Source: Acidobacteriota bacterium (lineage in GTDB: Bacteria; Acidobacteriota; Vicinamibacteria; Fen-336). From it: DNA of 53,322 nt. A program made the translations under genes and the position numbers. Shown in pieces: positions 31,333-40,001 of the stretch. Each line of letters begins with the position of its first letter. Position 1 is the stretch's first letter. Below the pieces are notes generated by a model. That model saw nothing but the letters and a program-made list of their open reading frames with translations. It was not told where the DNA came from and did not search any database. The stretch is from assembly GCA_003223555.1 (NCBI GenBank), contig QHVM01000026.1, positions 1 through 53,322 on the forward strand, written 5' to 3'.

Positions 31333-33132
31333 ATGCGCGAGCGCCTGCGCGCGCGTAACGAGTGGACGCTCGCCGACGCGCTGCGGCGCGCTGACGGCCG
31401 GCTGGCCGCCGCGTGGTGGGCCATCCTCGTCCTGCGCGGGCTCCTGCCGGCGCTCTTCGCCGTGGCCATGGGCGCGCTGATCGGCGCCGCGCAGCGGGGC
31501 GCCGGCCTGACCGCGCCGCTGGGACTGGTCGGCGTCGTCTTCGTGCTGCTGCAGGTGCTGCCGCCCGTCCACAAGGCCGTGGGCGCGAATCTCGGCAGCC
31601 GGACGGCGGCCTGGCTCTACGACCAGCTCACCCGCGCCTGCGTCCGGCCTCCCGGGATGGGTCACCTGGAGGACCCGAAGCTCACCAGCGATCTCACGAT
31701 GGCCCGTGACTTCGACCTCGGCATCACCGGGCCGCCGATGTCGATCTCCATGGACTTCATCGCCGGGGGTCTGGTGGAGATGGTGGGCGGCCTCGCGTCG
31801 GCCGTGGTGCTGGCCGCTTACGCCTGGTGGGCGTCGCCGCTGCTGGTCGGGGCCTGGCTGGCCACGCACTGGCTGCTGCGCGAGAGCGCGGTGTGGCGCG
31901 ACCGGAACACGGAGGAGGTGCGCCAGGCCCAGCGGCACGCGGACTACGCCTACCGGCTCGCGGTCGAGGCGCCAGCGGCGAAGGAGCTGCGGCTCTTCGG
32001 CCTGGGGACCTGGACGGTCGAGCGCTTCCGCACCCAGCGGCGGCGGCTGTTCGAGCTGCAGTGGAAGGCCACGCGCCTGCGGGAACGGCCCGTGCTGGGG
32101 AGCCTGCTGCTGGTGCTCGCCGCGAACGTCGTCGTGTTCTGGTCGCTGGGCGCCGCCGCCGCCGACGGCCGGCTCCCGCTCGACCGGCTGGTCACCTTCG
32201 CGAGCGCCGCCCTGAGCACGAGCATGATCGCGTTCGGCGGCCTGTCGTGGGCCCTCGACGGCGCCGCGGCGCCGGCCGCCGCGGTCCTGCGGCTGCAGGC
32301 GGCCATGGATCCGGCCGGGGCGCTGGTCCGGGGGCACGTCACGCCGGCGCGAATGCCGGCGCGGGAGATCCGTTTCCGCGAGGTGTCGTTCTCCTATCCC
32401 ACGTCCGGCGGGCCCGTGCTGGCGGGCTTCGATCTCACGATCCCGGCCGGCTCGTCTCTCGCCATCGTCGGCCAGAACGGCGCGGGGAAGACGACGATCG
32501 CGAAGCTGCTGTGCCGGCTCTACGACCCGCAAGCGGGCTCGATCGAGGCCGACGGCGTGGACCTCCGGGCGCTCGACATCGACGGCTGGCGCTCGCGCGT
32601 GGCCGCCGTGTTCCAGGACTTCATCCGCTTCGAGCTGCCCCTCCGCGACAACGTCGCTCCGGCCGGCGCTCCGGACGACGTGGTCCGGGCCGCGCTCGCC
32701 GAGGCCGGCGCCGCGGGCCTGGCGGAGCTGGGCACCGTCCTCGCGCGGGCCTACCCCGGCGGGACCGAGCTGTCGGGGGGACAGTGGCAGCGCATCGCGC
32801 TGGCCCGGGCGCTCTGCGCCGTGCGGCTGGGCGCGGGGGTCGTCCTGCTCGACGAGCCCACCGCCCAGCTCGACGTGCGCGGAGAGGCCGAGATCTTCGA
32901 CCGCGTCCTCGCCGCCACCCGGCACACCACCACGATCCTGATCTCGCACCGCTTCTCGACGGTGCGCCACGCGGACCGCATCTGCGTGCTCGAGCGGGGC
33001 AAGGTGGTCGAGCTGGGCACCCACGAGGAGCTGATCGCCGCCGGCGGCCGCTATCGGACGATGTTCGAGCTGCAGGCGTCTCGCTTCAGCGAGGACGCCG
33101 AGGCGGGAGCGACCCTCGATGTCCTCGACTGA
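31333..33132 (+). CDS. ABC exporter half-transporter A (permease-ATPase)
   Basis: A 599-residue protein with an N-terminal six-helix transmembrane domain (~1-310) fused to an ATPase domain. Walker A is GQNGAGKTT near 380, the Q-loop lies in VFQDFIRF, the signature LSGGQWQRIALARAL starts near 480, Walker B is VVLLDEPTAQLD near 505 and the H-loop is SHRFSTVRHAD. All ATPase motifs are intact. ATG 31333 follows GGGAGG by 11 bases. Its last 14 bases overlap the start of a second half-transporter, so the two are translationally coupled and should form a heterodimer. The GQWQ signature variant recurs in peptide/lantibiotic-type exporters, but no peptide gene is nearby; the substrate is unknown. Confidence 0.92.
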   Translation: MRERLRARNEWTLADALRRADGRLAAAWWAILVLRGLLPALFAVAMGALIGAAQRGAGLTAPLGLVGVVFVLLQVLPPVHKAVGANLGSRTAAWLYDQLTRACVRPPGMGHLEDPKLTSDLTMARDFDLGITGPPMSISMDFIAGGLVEMVGGLASAVVLAAYAWWASPLLVGAWLATHWLLRESAVWRDRNTEEVRQAQRHADYAYRLAVEAPAAKELRLFGLGTWTVERFRTQRRRLFELQWKATRLRERPVLGSLLLVLAANVVVFWSLGAAAADGRLPLDRLVTFASAALSTSMIAFGGLSWALDGAAAPAAAVLRLQAAMDPAGALVRGHVTPARMPAREIRFREVSFSYPTSGGPVLAGFDLTIPAGSSLAIVGQNGAGKTTIAKLLCRLYDPQAGSIEADGVDLRALDIDGWRSRVAAVFQDFIRFELPLRDNVAPAGAPDDVVRAALAEAGAAGLAELGTVLARAYPGGTELSGGQWQRIALARALCAVRLGAGVVLLDEPTAQLDVRGEAEIFDRVLAATRHTTTILISHRFSTVRHADRICVLERGKVVELGTHEELIAAGGRYRTMFELQASRFSEDAEAGATLDVLD

Positions 33133-34930
33133 CGGCCTCCCGCCCGCATGGCCGGCGATGTGGCGCGCCGTCAAGCGCGGCTACGAAGCCGAGCCGAGGC
33201 TGCTCAGCGTGTCGTTCTCGATGTCGTTGCTGGCGGCGCTCCCCGATGCGCTGCTCGCGCTGTGGCTGAAGCTGCTGGCCGACGGCCTCTCGGGGGACCG
33301 CCGCGGGCTGGTGCTGACCGCCGCCGCGGGCCTGGGCGTCTCGGCGGCGGGGACCTGGTTCCTGAGGGTGATCAGCGATCGCGTCCAGCGCCGCTTCCGG
33401 GACCGGGTGACGATCGCGCTCGAGGCGCACGTGGCGCAGCTCCAGGCGTCGATCGCGACCCTCGAGCACCACGAGCGGCCGGCCTATCTCGATCGCATGG
33501 CGATGCTGCGCAGCCAGGTCTTCGTGCTCGATCACATGTACTGGTCGCTCTTCACCACCTGCGGATGGATCCTGCGCCTCGGGGTCACGCTCGCGCTGCT
33601 GGTGTCCATCCATCCTGCGCTGGCGCTCCTGGCCGTGTTCGCGCTGCCGACGGTGCTGGCGTCGACCTGGAGGCCCGGGGTGGAGCGGGCCGCCGACGAG
33701 CGGGGCGCGTCGGCCAATCGCCTGGCCCGGCACCTGTTCGACGTCGCCACCACCGCGGCCCCCGGGAAAGAGGTCCGCCTGACCCGGATCGGAGACCGTC
33801 TGGTGGCGCAGCGACGCGACGCGTGGGAGCGCTGGTATGGGCCGGTCGCCACCGCCCGGCGCCAGAGCGCGGCCTGGCATGCGCTCGCCTGGGCGGTCTT
33901 CGGCGCGGCGTACGTAGGTGCGGTGGTGTTCGTGGCGTCGGGTCTCAAGGCGGGGGCAGGCAGCGTCCTGCTGGTGCTGGCCGCGGGCGCGCGGCTGTCG
34001 GCGTACATCGGCGCCACGGTGGGGGAGGTCGGCTTCCTGCGCGGTTTCTGGCTGGAGGGCTCCCGGCGGCTGGCCTGGCTGGAGGACTACGCCGCCTCGC
34101 TGGTGCGGGGCGCCGATGCGCCGGTGCCCGAGCGACTGGCCGAAGGCATCCGCTTCGAGCACGTGTCCTTCGCCTACCCCGGCACGGAGCGGCTGGTGCT
34201 CGACGACGTGAGCGTGCACCTGAAGCCCGGCTCGGTGGTCGCGATCGTGGGCGAGAACGGCGCCGGCAAGACGACCCTGGTGAAGCTCCTGTGCCGACTG
34301 TACGAGCCGACGCGGGGGCGCATCCTCGTCGACGGCATCGAGCTGGCGCGGATGCCGCCCGAAGCGTGGCGCTCGCGCCTCGCCGGCGCGTTCCAGGACT
34401 TCTTCCGGTTCGAGCTGAGTGCGCTCCACAGCGTGGGGCTGGGCGACCTGCCCCGCCTGGATGACGCGCCGGCGGTGTCGGCGGCCGTGCGCCGCGCGGG
34501 CGCGGACGACGTCGTCGAGCAGCTCGTGGCCGGCCTCCAAACGCAGCTCGGACCCACCTGGCCGGAGGGCGTGGAGATCAGCTTCGGGCAATGGCAGAAG
34601 CTCGCGCTGGCCCGGGGGTTCATGCGGGAGCGACCGCTTCTGCTCGTGCTCGACGAGCCCACGGCCGCGCTCGACGCCGAGACGGAGCACGCGCTGTTCG
34701 AGCACTACGCGGCGGCGGCCCGCGCCGGCCCGCCGGGTGCCGTGCGCGGGACGGCCGACGGCCGCATCACGATTCTGGTGTCGCACCGTTTCAGCACGGT
34801 TCGCATGGCCGACTTCATCGTGGTGCTCGACGGCGCGCGCGTCGTCGAGTCCGGCACGCACGAGGCGCTGATGGCCCGGGGCGGCCAGTACGCGGAGCTG
34901 TACGGCATCCAGGCGGCGGCGTATCGCTGA
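33119..34930 (+). CDS. ABC exporter half-transporter B (permease-ATPase)
   Basis: A 603-residue partner of the preceding gene with the same plan: membrane domain to ~325, then Walker A GENGAGKTT near 378, FQDFFRF Q-loop, Walker B LLVLDEPTAALDAE and SHRFSTVRMAD. The signature is changed from LSGGQ to ISFGQ (Ser488-Gln491), so one of the two composite ATP sites of the heterodimer is non-standard, as in many asymmetric exporters. ATG 33119 lies within the end of the upstream gene. The ADOP permease gene converges 10 bases after its stop. Confidence 0.92.
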   Translation: MSSTDGLPPAWPAMWRAVKRGYEAEPRLLSVSFSMSLLAALPDALLALWLKLLADGLSGDRRGLVLTAAAGLGVSAAGTWFLRVISDRVQRRFRDRVTIALEAHVAQLQASIATLEHHERPAYLDRMAMLRSQVFVLDHMYWSLFTTCGWILRLGVTLALLVSIHPALALLAVFALPTVLASTWRPGVERAADERGASANRLARHLFDVATTAAPGKEVRLTRIGDRLVAQRRDAWERWYGPVATARRQSAAWHALAWAVFGAAYVGAVVFVASGLKAGAGSVLLVLAAGARLSAYIGATVGEVGFLRGFWLEGSRRLAWLEDYAASLVRGADAPVPERLAEGIRFEHVSFAYPGTERLVLDDVSVHLKPGSVVAIVGENGAGKTTLVKLLCRLYEPTRGRILVDGIELARMPPEAWRSRLAGAFQDFFRFELSALHSVGLGDLPRLDDAPAVSAAVRRAGADDVVEQLVAGLQTQLGPTWPEGVEISFGQWQKLALARGFMRERPLLLVLDEPTAALDAETEHALFEHYAAAARAGPPGAVRGTADGRITILVSHRFSTVRMADFIVVLDGARVVESGTHEALMARGGQYAELYGIQAAAYR

Positions 34931-34940
34931 GTCGGCCGCG

Positions 34941-37382
34941 TCAGTTGCGCAGCACGGTCGCCGGATCCAGGCGTGACGCGCGGTAGGCGGGGACGAGGCT
35001 GGCCATCAGCGCCACCAGGGCCAGGGTCGCGGCGACCGCAGCCAGCGTCAGGGGATCGGATGCGCTGACTCCGAACACGAGCCGCTCAAGGCTCGAGGAG
35101 GCCGCCCGCGCCGCCAACGACCCCGCGGCAATCCCCAGGAGGGCGGGGGCCATGCCTTCGCCGACGACGAGTCGGAGCACGTCCCCGGTCTGGGCGCCGA
35201 GAGCGGACCGGATGCCGATCTCGCGGCGGCGGCCGCGGACGACGTAGGAGAGGACGCTGTAGATGCCGACCGTGGCCAGGGCGAGCGCCACCGACGCAAA
35301 GAACCCGAGGAGCAGCGCGCTGAGCCGCTGCGACGTCAACCGCTCGTCGCGCACCTCGTCCATCGTGCGCACGTTCTCGACGGGCTGTTCCGGATCGAGC
35401 ATGCGGATCACGCCCACGGCGGACGGCGCCAGCGCGGCCGGGGGCACCGACGTGCGGAGCGCGAACGTGAGGCCCGCCCAGGGCCGTTCCCGCGTGTAGT
35501 AGTACACGGTGGGCGGGGCCGCCTCGGAAAGGCTGTCCTGCTTCACGTCCGCGACGATGCCGACGACTTCCCGCGTGAGCGTCCTCGACATGAGCGGCAG
35601 CGTCACGCGCTGTCCGATCGGGTCGGCCTCCCCCCACAGCAGCTTCGCCGCGCCGCGGCTCACGAGCAGCACGTCCACGTCGCGAAGGGCGACGTCGCGC
35701 CCGCGTAGGACGGGGATGCTCATCGTCATCAGGTAGCCCGGCGTCATCGCGCGCACCTGGACCGTCGGCTGATCGCGGGGCAGGAGCTCCGGGCGCCCCG
35801 CGACGACGATCGGCTGCACCGATCCTCCTTCCAGCGGAAGGTCGTCGATCGCGCCCGCGGCCGCGACCCCGGGAAGCGCGCGCAGGCGCTCCAGCGCCGC
35901 GTCGAAGAAGGCCGTGCGCTGCGACGGCGTCTCGTAGCGCGTGCCCGGGAGCGCGACGTTCATCGTGAGCACGTTGTGGGGATCGAACCCGGCGTCGACC
36001 GTCTGCAGGGCCCGGAGGGTGCGCAGCATCACCGCGGCCCCCATGAGCAGGACGACCGAGAGCGCGACCTCGCACACGACGAGCAGGCGGCGTGTCCGGA
36101 GCCCGACGGCGCCGTCGCCTCGGCCGCCCTCCTTCAAGGCGTCGGTCAGTTGCGCGCGTCCGGCGCGGAAGGCGGGGACGATCCCGGCGAGTATGCCCGT
36201 GAGGATCGATGCGCCGAGCGCGAACAGCAGCACGCGGCCATCGATCGAGATCTCGTCGGCGCGGGGCACCTGGTTGGAAAGCAGGGAGGTCCCCGCATCC
36301 AGGCCGGCGTACGCAAGGAGGAGGCCGGCGGCGCCGCCGGCCAGGGCCAGCACCAGCGCTTCGATCAGCAGCTGCTGGAAGACGCGGGCGCGGCTGGCGC
36401 CAAGGGCTGCCCGGATCGCGATCTCCTTGCGGCGGCCGAGGGCACGCGTGAAGAGCAGGTTGCCTACGTTCGCGCAGGCGATGAGGAGGACGAGCCCGAC
36501 CGCCGCCAGCAGCATCATCAGCGTCGCCCTGACGTCGCGGACGATCTCGTCCCGGAGCGGTACCACGGTGGCGCCCCAGCCCGCGTTGGCCTGCGGATAC
36601 GCCTGCTCCAGGCGTTTCGCGATGACCTCGAGCTCCGATCGGGCCTGGGCGAGCTCGACCCCGGACCGGAGCCGGGCGACGGCCTGCTGGTTGTGGTTCT
36701 CGCGCACGGCGCGCTGGTCGTCGGTGAGGCCGAGCGGCACCCAGATCTCGCGGGACGTCGGGAACCAGGAGGCGACGGTGAAGTCGGGCGGCATGACGCC
36801 GACGACCGTGTAGGGCTCGTCGTTGAGCTTCAGCGTGCGCCCCAGGACGTCGGGCGCCGCGCCCATGTGCGTGTTCCAGAACCGGTGACTGAGGATCACC
36901 ACCCGGGCCGCCGGAGTGTCTTCGTCCGCGCGGAACACGCGGCCCAGCGACGGACGCGCGCGCACGATGTCGAAGAAGCCCGCGCCCACCGCCCCCGCGA
37001 CGAGGGTCCTCGGAGTGCCGCTGCCGGTGAGCGTGAAGGCGCGGCCGCGATACAGGGCCATGCTCTCGAAGGCCCGCGCGTCGCGCTGCCAGTCGTAGAA
37101 GTTGGCGGGGGACAGCGCGAACCGCGTCATCCCCGGGAACGTGGCCTGCGGCGGCACGTGGAACAGCCGCACGATCCGATCCGGATCTGGAAACGGCAGG
37201 GGACGCAGCAGCACGGCGTTGAGGATGCTGAAGATCGCCGCGTTGGCGCCGATGCCGAGAGCGAGCACGGCGACCACGGCCAGGGCGAAGGAGGGTGTCC
37301 GCCCGAGGCCCCTCAGCGCATAGCGGACATCGGCCCCGAGCGTCTGCAGCGACCGCCATCCGGCCTGCGAGCTTGGAGTCAC
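34941..37382 (-). CDS. Full-length ADOP-family ABC permease (MacB_PCD-FtsX duplicated)
   Basis: This 813-residue protein has the acidobacterial duplicated orphan permease plan. It opens with a short cytosolic segment (LGADVRYALRGLGRTPSFAL), a helix, a MacB-type periplasmic domain and three helices with KEIAIRAALGASRARVFQQL. The module then repeats (VCEVALSVVLLMGAAVMLRT, a periplasmic domain, and helices with REIGIRSALGAQTGDVLRLV), ending YRASRLDPATVLRN. No partner ATPase is encoded alongside. GTG 37382 is chosen because AAAGAGGAACCT precedes it at five bases; an ATG at 37424 is the alternative. It serves as the intact reference for the shortened copy at 4227. Confidence 0.92.
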   Translation of the reverse strand: MTPSSQAGWRSLQTLGADVRYALRGLGRTPSFALAVVAVLALGIGANAAIFSILNAVLLRPLPFPDPDRIVRLFHVPPQATFPGMTRFALSPANFYDWQRDARAFESMALYRGRAFTLTGSGTPRTLVAGAVGAGFFDIVRARPSLGRVFRADEDTPAARVVILSHRFWNTHMGAAPDVLGRTLKLNDEPYTVVGVMPPDFTVASWFPTSREIWVPLGLTDDQRAVRENHNQQAVARLRSGVELAQARSELEVIAKRLEQAYPQANAGWGATVVPLRDEIVRDVRATLMMLLAAVGLVLLIACANVGNLLFTRALGRRKEIAIRAALGASRARVFQQLLIEALVLALAGGAAGLLLAYAGLDAGTSLLSNQVPRADEISIDGRVLLFALGASILTGILAGIVPAFRAGRAQLTDALKEGGRGDGAVGLRTRRLLVVCEVALSVVLLMGAAVMLRTLRALQTVDAGFDPHNVLTMNVALPGTRYETPSQRTAFFDAALERLRALPGVAAAGAIDDLPLEGGSVQPIVVAGRPELLPRDQPTVQVRAMTPGYLMTMSIPVLRGRDVALRDVDVLLVSRGAAKLLWGEADPIGQRVTLPLMSRTLTREVVGIVADVKQDSLSEAAPPTVYYYTRERPWAGLTFALRTSVPPAALAPSAVGVIRMLDPEQPVENVRTMDEVRDERLTSQRLSALLLGFFASVALALATVGIYSVLSYVVRGRRREIGIRSALGAQTGDVLRLVVGEGMAPALLGIAAGSLAARAASSSLERLVFGVSASDPLTLAAVAATLALVALMASLVPAYRASRLDPATVLRN

Positions 37383-37587
37383 AGGTTCCTCTTTCGCGCC
37401 CTGCCGCTTCACGAGGCGTGCCATGCGATCGGGACGCTGGTATCTTCCCTGAGCGACGTCACTTAGTCGGACGGGGACAAGGAGCGACGGCTCGACATCC
37501 TTTCGCACGTGGGACGGCCCTGTCCCACGACCGGGCGCATCAGGAACTGCGGAAGCCGTCGCATCACCCCCGGCCTGAGAGCGGACC

Positions 37588-37711
37588 TCACCAGCTTCTG
37601 CGGTCGAGGCCCGGTACCACGTCGAAGTGCTCGTCGCGGCTCAGGACGGGCAAGCGATGCTGCAAGGCGAGGGCCGCGATCCAGGCGTCGTTGGCCGGGA
37701 TCGGACGTCCC
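37588..37711 (-). pseudogene. C-terminal fragment of a PIN-domain (VapC) toxin
   Basis: Forty codons ending at TGA 37588-37590 read IPANDAWIAALALQHRLPVL then SRDEHFDVVPGL. This is the end of a PIN-domain ribonuclease with two of its acidic metal ligands. The N-terminal two thirds and any antitoxin gene are missing; the upstream sequence is a transposase fragment. Confidence 0.7.
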
Positions 37712-37738
37712 GATCGCCGCGCGGCCGGCTGGAGGAGC

Positions 37739-37980
37739 GGCGGACACCCTGCTCGACGACGCGATGGAAGAACTTGCCGGCGACGTCGCTTCAGCAGGCT
37801 TTCGCGATTCTGGTGAACGTCGTCGGGTCGAAGCTCGCCGCCAATTGTCGATGTCGAGGAACCAGCGGAACAGCAGGTTGTAGTCGAGCTGCTCGCAGAA
37901 CAGGCGCTCGCTGCGCACGGAGTACAGCGCCATGAGTAGCGTCGCCTTTCAAGAACCGCTCGGGCGGAATCGAGGGCGGC
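37739..37980 (-). pseudogene. Frameshifted N-terminal fragment of an IS5-type transposase
   Basis: Three frames must be joined: SIPPERFLKGDAT, then ALYSVRSERLFCEQLDYNLL with FRWFLDID, then SFDPTTFTRIAK and a piece DVAGKFFHRVVEQ. This is the conserved N-terminal region of IS5-group DDE transposases (consensus LYSVRSER..E...YNLLFRWFL). The catalytic domain is absent and no terminal inverted repeats were found. The insertion is therefore old. It abuts the VapC fragment. Confidence 0.7.
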
Positions 37981-38025
37981 CCGTGTGGCTGATCTCGGGG
38001 CAAGGGGGCGGGTCGACCTTGCGGA

Positions 38026-38424
38026 CTAGCCGCGGGCTGAAGACTTGTTCAAGGCCACGGCGGCCCGAATGAGAGCCTTCAGAGCCTCCTCGTCCAGCTT
38101 GTCGCCTTCGTGGAAGTCGATGGCGCGCCTGGCGTTGCCTTCGAGGCTGGAATTGAAGAGGCCTGAAGGGTCCTTCAGGGAGGCTCCCTTGGCGAAGGTC
38201 ATCTTCACGACGTTCTTGTACGTCTCGCCGGTGCAGATCAGCCCGTCGTGCGACCAGACTGGAGTCCCTCTCCACTTCCACTCCTCGACCACTTCGGGGT
38301 CTGCCTTCTTGATCAGGGCGCGGAGCCGGGAGAGCATCTCGCCCCGCCAGTCGCCCAGATCCTCGATTCTTGCGTCTATTAGCTCAGATGGAGACCCGGA
38401 TTTCTTCGACCGGCTCTTCTTCAT
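38026..38424 (-). CDS. DUF1801 (YdhG-like) domain protein
   Basis: This 132-residue cytosolic protein has the DUF1801 pattern: WRGEMLSRLRALIKKADPEV, EEWKWRGTPVWSHDGLICTG, KMTFAKGASLKDPSGLFNSS and RRAIDFHEGDKLDEEALKAL. The fold resembles a small TATA-like/SRPBCC-neighbour family of unknown function. It often sits with AHSA1 and ArsR genes. ATG 38424 follows AAGGAGAGGCAGG. It is the last gene of the ArsR-AHSA1-membrane protein run on this strand, ahead of the decayed transposase/VapC region. Confidence 0.88.
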   Translation of the reverse strand: MKKSRSKKSGSPSELIDARIEDLGDWRGEMLSRLRALIKKADPEVVEEWKWRGTPVWSHDGLICTGETYKNVVKMTFAKGASLKDPSGLFNSSLEGNARRAIDFHEGDKLDEEALKALIRAAVALNKSSARG

Positions 38425-38488
38425 GTTACCTGCCTCTCCTTGGGTCACTTTTCTCCCTTGCCTTGCGACGCCCCTGAGCCCCATGAGC

Positions 38489-38713
38489 TCAGTCGGTGCG
38501 TCGCCGGCTGCGCCACTTGGTGGCATGCGGCAGCACGAACAAGTACAGACCGGTGAACAGCAGCAAGGCGAGCGGGAGCAGCGGCGAGTAGGTCACCCAG
38601 GGCGGAGGCATCCCTCTCCCCTGTGCAATGGCGACGATGTTGGCGATGACGGCCACCGTAAAGGCAATGGACAGCCAGCGGTGGGTCTGCCGAACCCATT
38701 CGTTCCACTTCAC
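38489..38713 (-). CDS. Small two-helix membrane protein
   Basis: A 74-residue protein starting at GTG 38713, five bases after GAGGAGG. It starts with an amphipathic KWNEWVRQTHRW, followed by helix 1 (LSIAFTVAVIANIVAIAQ) and helix 2 (SPLLPLALLLFTGLYLFVLP), and ends in a basic tail ATKWRSRRRTD. No named function. It lies between the AHSA1 gene and the DUF1801 gene with short gaps, so it belongs to the same operon. Confidence 0.75.
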   Translation of the reverse strand: MKWNEWVRQTHRWLSIAFTVAVIANIVAIAQGRGMPPPWVTYSPLLPLALLLFTGLYLFVLPHATKWRSRRRTD

Positions 38714-38786
38714 TGGGACCTCCTCTGAAGACGAGCCCAAAGCGGATCGGGCACACGTACCCGGTAGGCAACGAGTCTCGATCGGC

Positions 38787-39233
38787 TCATGGGATCCTCG
38801 CGAGCAGGTCGACGAGCTTCCCGCCCATCATCTTCCAGCCGTAGCGCGCGCCACCAAAGTTCTGCTTCTGGTCCGGTTTGAAGCCCGACTGCACGAGGGA
38901 CAGGCGGGTGCCCGACGCCGTGGGCGTGAGCGTGAAGGTCACGACGGTGTCGATGTCCATGTCGCCGACGACCCACGTGTAGCTGAGCCTCCTATGCGCT
39001 TCGATCTCGAGGATCCGGCCGTTCACGATGCCGTCCCACCCGGGGTACGGCTGCGTCTTGAACGTGAACGCGGCCCCCGGCTCGAGCTCGAGCCCGACGA
39101 CGGGCAGGAGCCACTCGGCGAGCAGCACGGGGTCGGTGAGCGCGCGCCACACCTTCTCCGGCGAATGATGCAAATCGAACTCGAATGAAATGGATTCGGT
39201 TTGCGATGGGGCGGTCTTGTCGATGGGGTTCAT
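38787..39233 (-). CDS. SRPBCC/AHSA1 (activator of Hsp90 ATPase homologue)-family protein
   Basis: This 148-residue protein has the START/AHSA1 helix-grip fold pattern. It opens SISFEFDLHHSPEKVWRALT, continues WLLPVVGLELEPGAAFTFKT and DTVVTFTLTPTASGTRLSLV, and ends GGKLVDLLARIP. Bacterial members bind small hydrophobic ligands; specific function is unknown. Its ATG overlaps the stop of the upstream ArsR gene (ATGA, 39230-39233). AHSA1-ArsR pairs of this kind are common, with the regulator controlling the pair. Here the regulator gene carries a deletion while this gene looks intact. Confidence 0.88.
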   Translation of the reverse strand: MNPIDKTAPSQTESISFEFDLHHSPEKVWRALTDPVLLAEWLLPVVGLELEPGAAFTFKTQPYPGWDGIVNGRILEIEAHRRLSYTWVVGDMDIDTVVTFTLTPTASGTRLSLVQSGFKPDQKQNFGGARYGWKMMGGKLVDLLARIP

Positions 39234-39536
39234 TCGTCCATTTTCTCCAGCAGTTCTTCAAGGCGATCGACGTGCTCCGTCCAGAATGCGCGGTAGTGCG
39301 AGATCCAGTCGATGAGCGGCTTCATCCCGCGCGGCTCCACCCGGTAGTAGACACAGCGCCCTTCGCGCCGGCCGTTCACGAGGCCGGCGTCTTTCAAAGT
39401 GGCGAGGTGCTGCGAGACCGCCGGCTGCGAGATGTCGAAGCGTGCCGTGAGGTCCTTCACCGCCGCTTCGGCGGCTGGGGTCCGCCAGCGCCTGGAAGAT
39501 CCTGTCTTCGACCGCGGCCGGGCGCACGCACAACAT
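39230..39536 (-). pseudogene. ArsR-family repressor gene with small frameshifting deletion
   Basis: The start (VRPAAVEDRIFQALADP) and the rest (EAAVKDLTARFDISQPAVSQ, HLATLKDAGLVNGRREGRC, VYYRVEPRGMKPLI, LEELLEKMDE) are textbook ArsR winged-helix sequence, but they lie in different frames. Between them the expected segment around TRRAIFExLTRG is reduced to about seven bases, so roughly 29 bases are lost just before the second helix. A protein could start only at a later codon. Its stop overlaps the AHSA1 start. ATG 39536 overlaps the likely -10 box, so translation of the original gene may have begun at GTG 39527. Confidence 0.75.
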
Positions 39537-39562
39537 ATAAGCTGATACTTATGGGTTGTCAA
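39534..39562 (-). promoter_or_regulatory. Promoter and probable operator of the arsR-AHSA1 operon
   Basis: On the minus strand TTGACA (39557-39562), 17-base spacer, TATATG (39534-39539). Inside the spacer is the inverted repeat ATAAG-N6-CTTAT, the kind of site an ArsR dimer binds. Predicted transcription starts near 39527, level with a GTG codon, so the message would be leaderless. Confidence 0.65.
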
Positions 39563-39619
39563 GCACGCGGATCGGGCCGCTCGGGATCGGGGGATCGATC
39601 TCGTCGCTGGCGGGTGCGA

Positions 39620-39755
39620 CCTCCACGCGGTGCGGACGTCGAGCAGGTTCACGAGCAAGTCGTTGGTCAAGGTCCGGCTGGTCGGTGAAGATGCCGTGCT
39701 TCGATTGGCTGTGGTTCACGTTCAGGACGCGCATGCCGCCCACGAGCACGGTCAT
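39620..39755 (-). pseudogene. Short KatG (catalase-peroxidase) C-terminal-domain fragment
   Basis: Reads [27 protein letters not shown] and then, in another frame, [17 protein letters not shown]. This matches the segment [20 protein letters not shown] to GTAWR of the intact KatG at 45509. About 45 codons remain, with a frameshift. Sequence divergence from the intact copy is clear at nucleotide and protein level, so it is not a recent duplicate. Confidence 0.75.
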
Positions 39756-39802
39756 CGTCGGTCTGCATGATCGAAGCGGCTGCTTCACGTCACCGCACAC
39801 CG

Positions 39803-39974
39803 TTCGGCGACCTCTACGCCACCCTCGGCGAAGGATTCGGAAGCTGCTCGGAAGTCGATCGCTTCCGGGTCGAGGCTGGGTATCGCGCGTTCGTCGAACG
39901 CTTCCCCGCGCGCGAACCGCTGCATCTCGGCTGACTTGGAAGACTATCTCGACGGCTTCTCGCCCAGCGTTCGT
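39803..39974 (+). other. Unidentified coding-like stretch and HsdM-like fragment
   Basis: 39803-39934 is open and protein-like ([37 protein letters not shown], stop 39932-39934) but I cannot name it. In another frame, 39933-39974 reads [14 protein letters not shown], which resembles the conserved LEAYLDGFSPNVQ segment of type I modification subunit HsdM. It is only 14 codons long, so it is suggestive rather than firm; an HsdR fragment lies 1 kb downstream on the same strand. Confidence 0.35.
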
Positions 39975-40001
39975 GGCTGGGTTGGTGGAGCTGACGGAAT
40001 C

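Noticed and set aside
37739-37980. Complete IS5 element
   Set aside because: Only a frameshifted N-terminal part is present and no terminal inverted repeats or target duplications were seen.
39620-39755. Recent duplication of katG
   Set aside because: The fragment and the intact gene differ at many residues and bases, so a recent copy event is unlikely.
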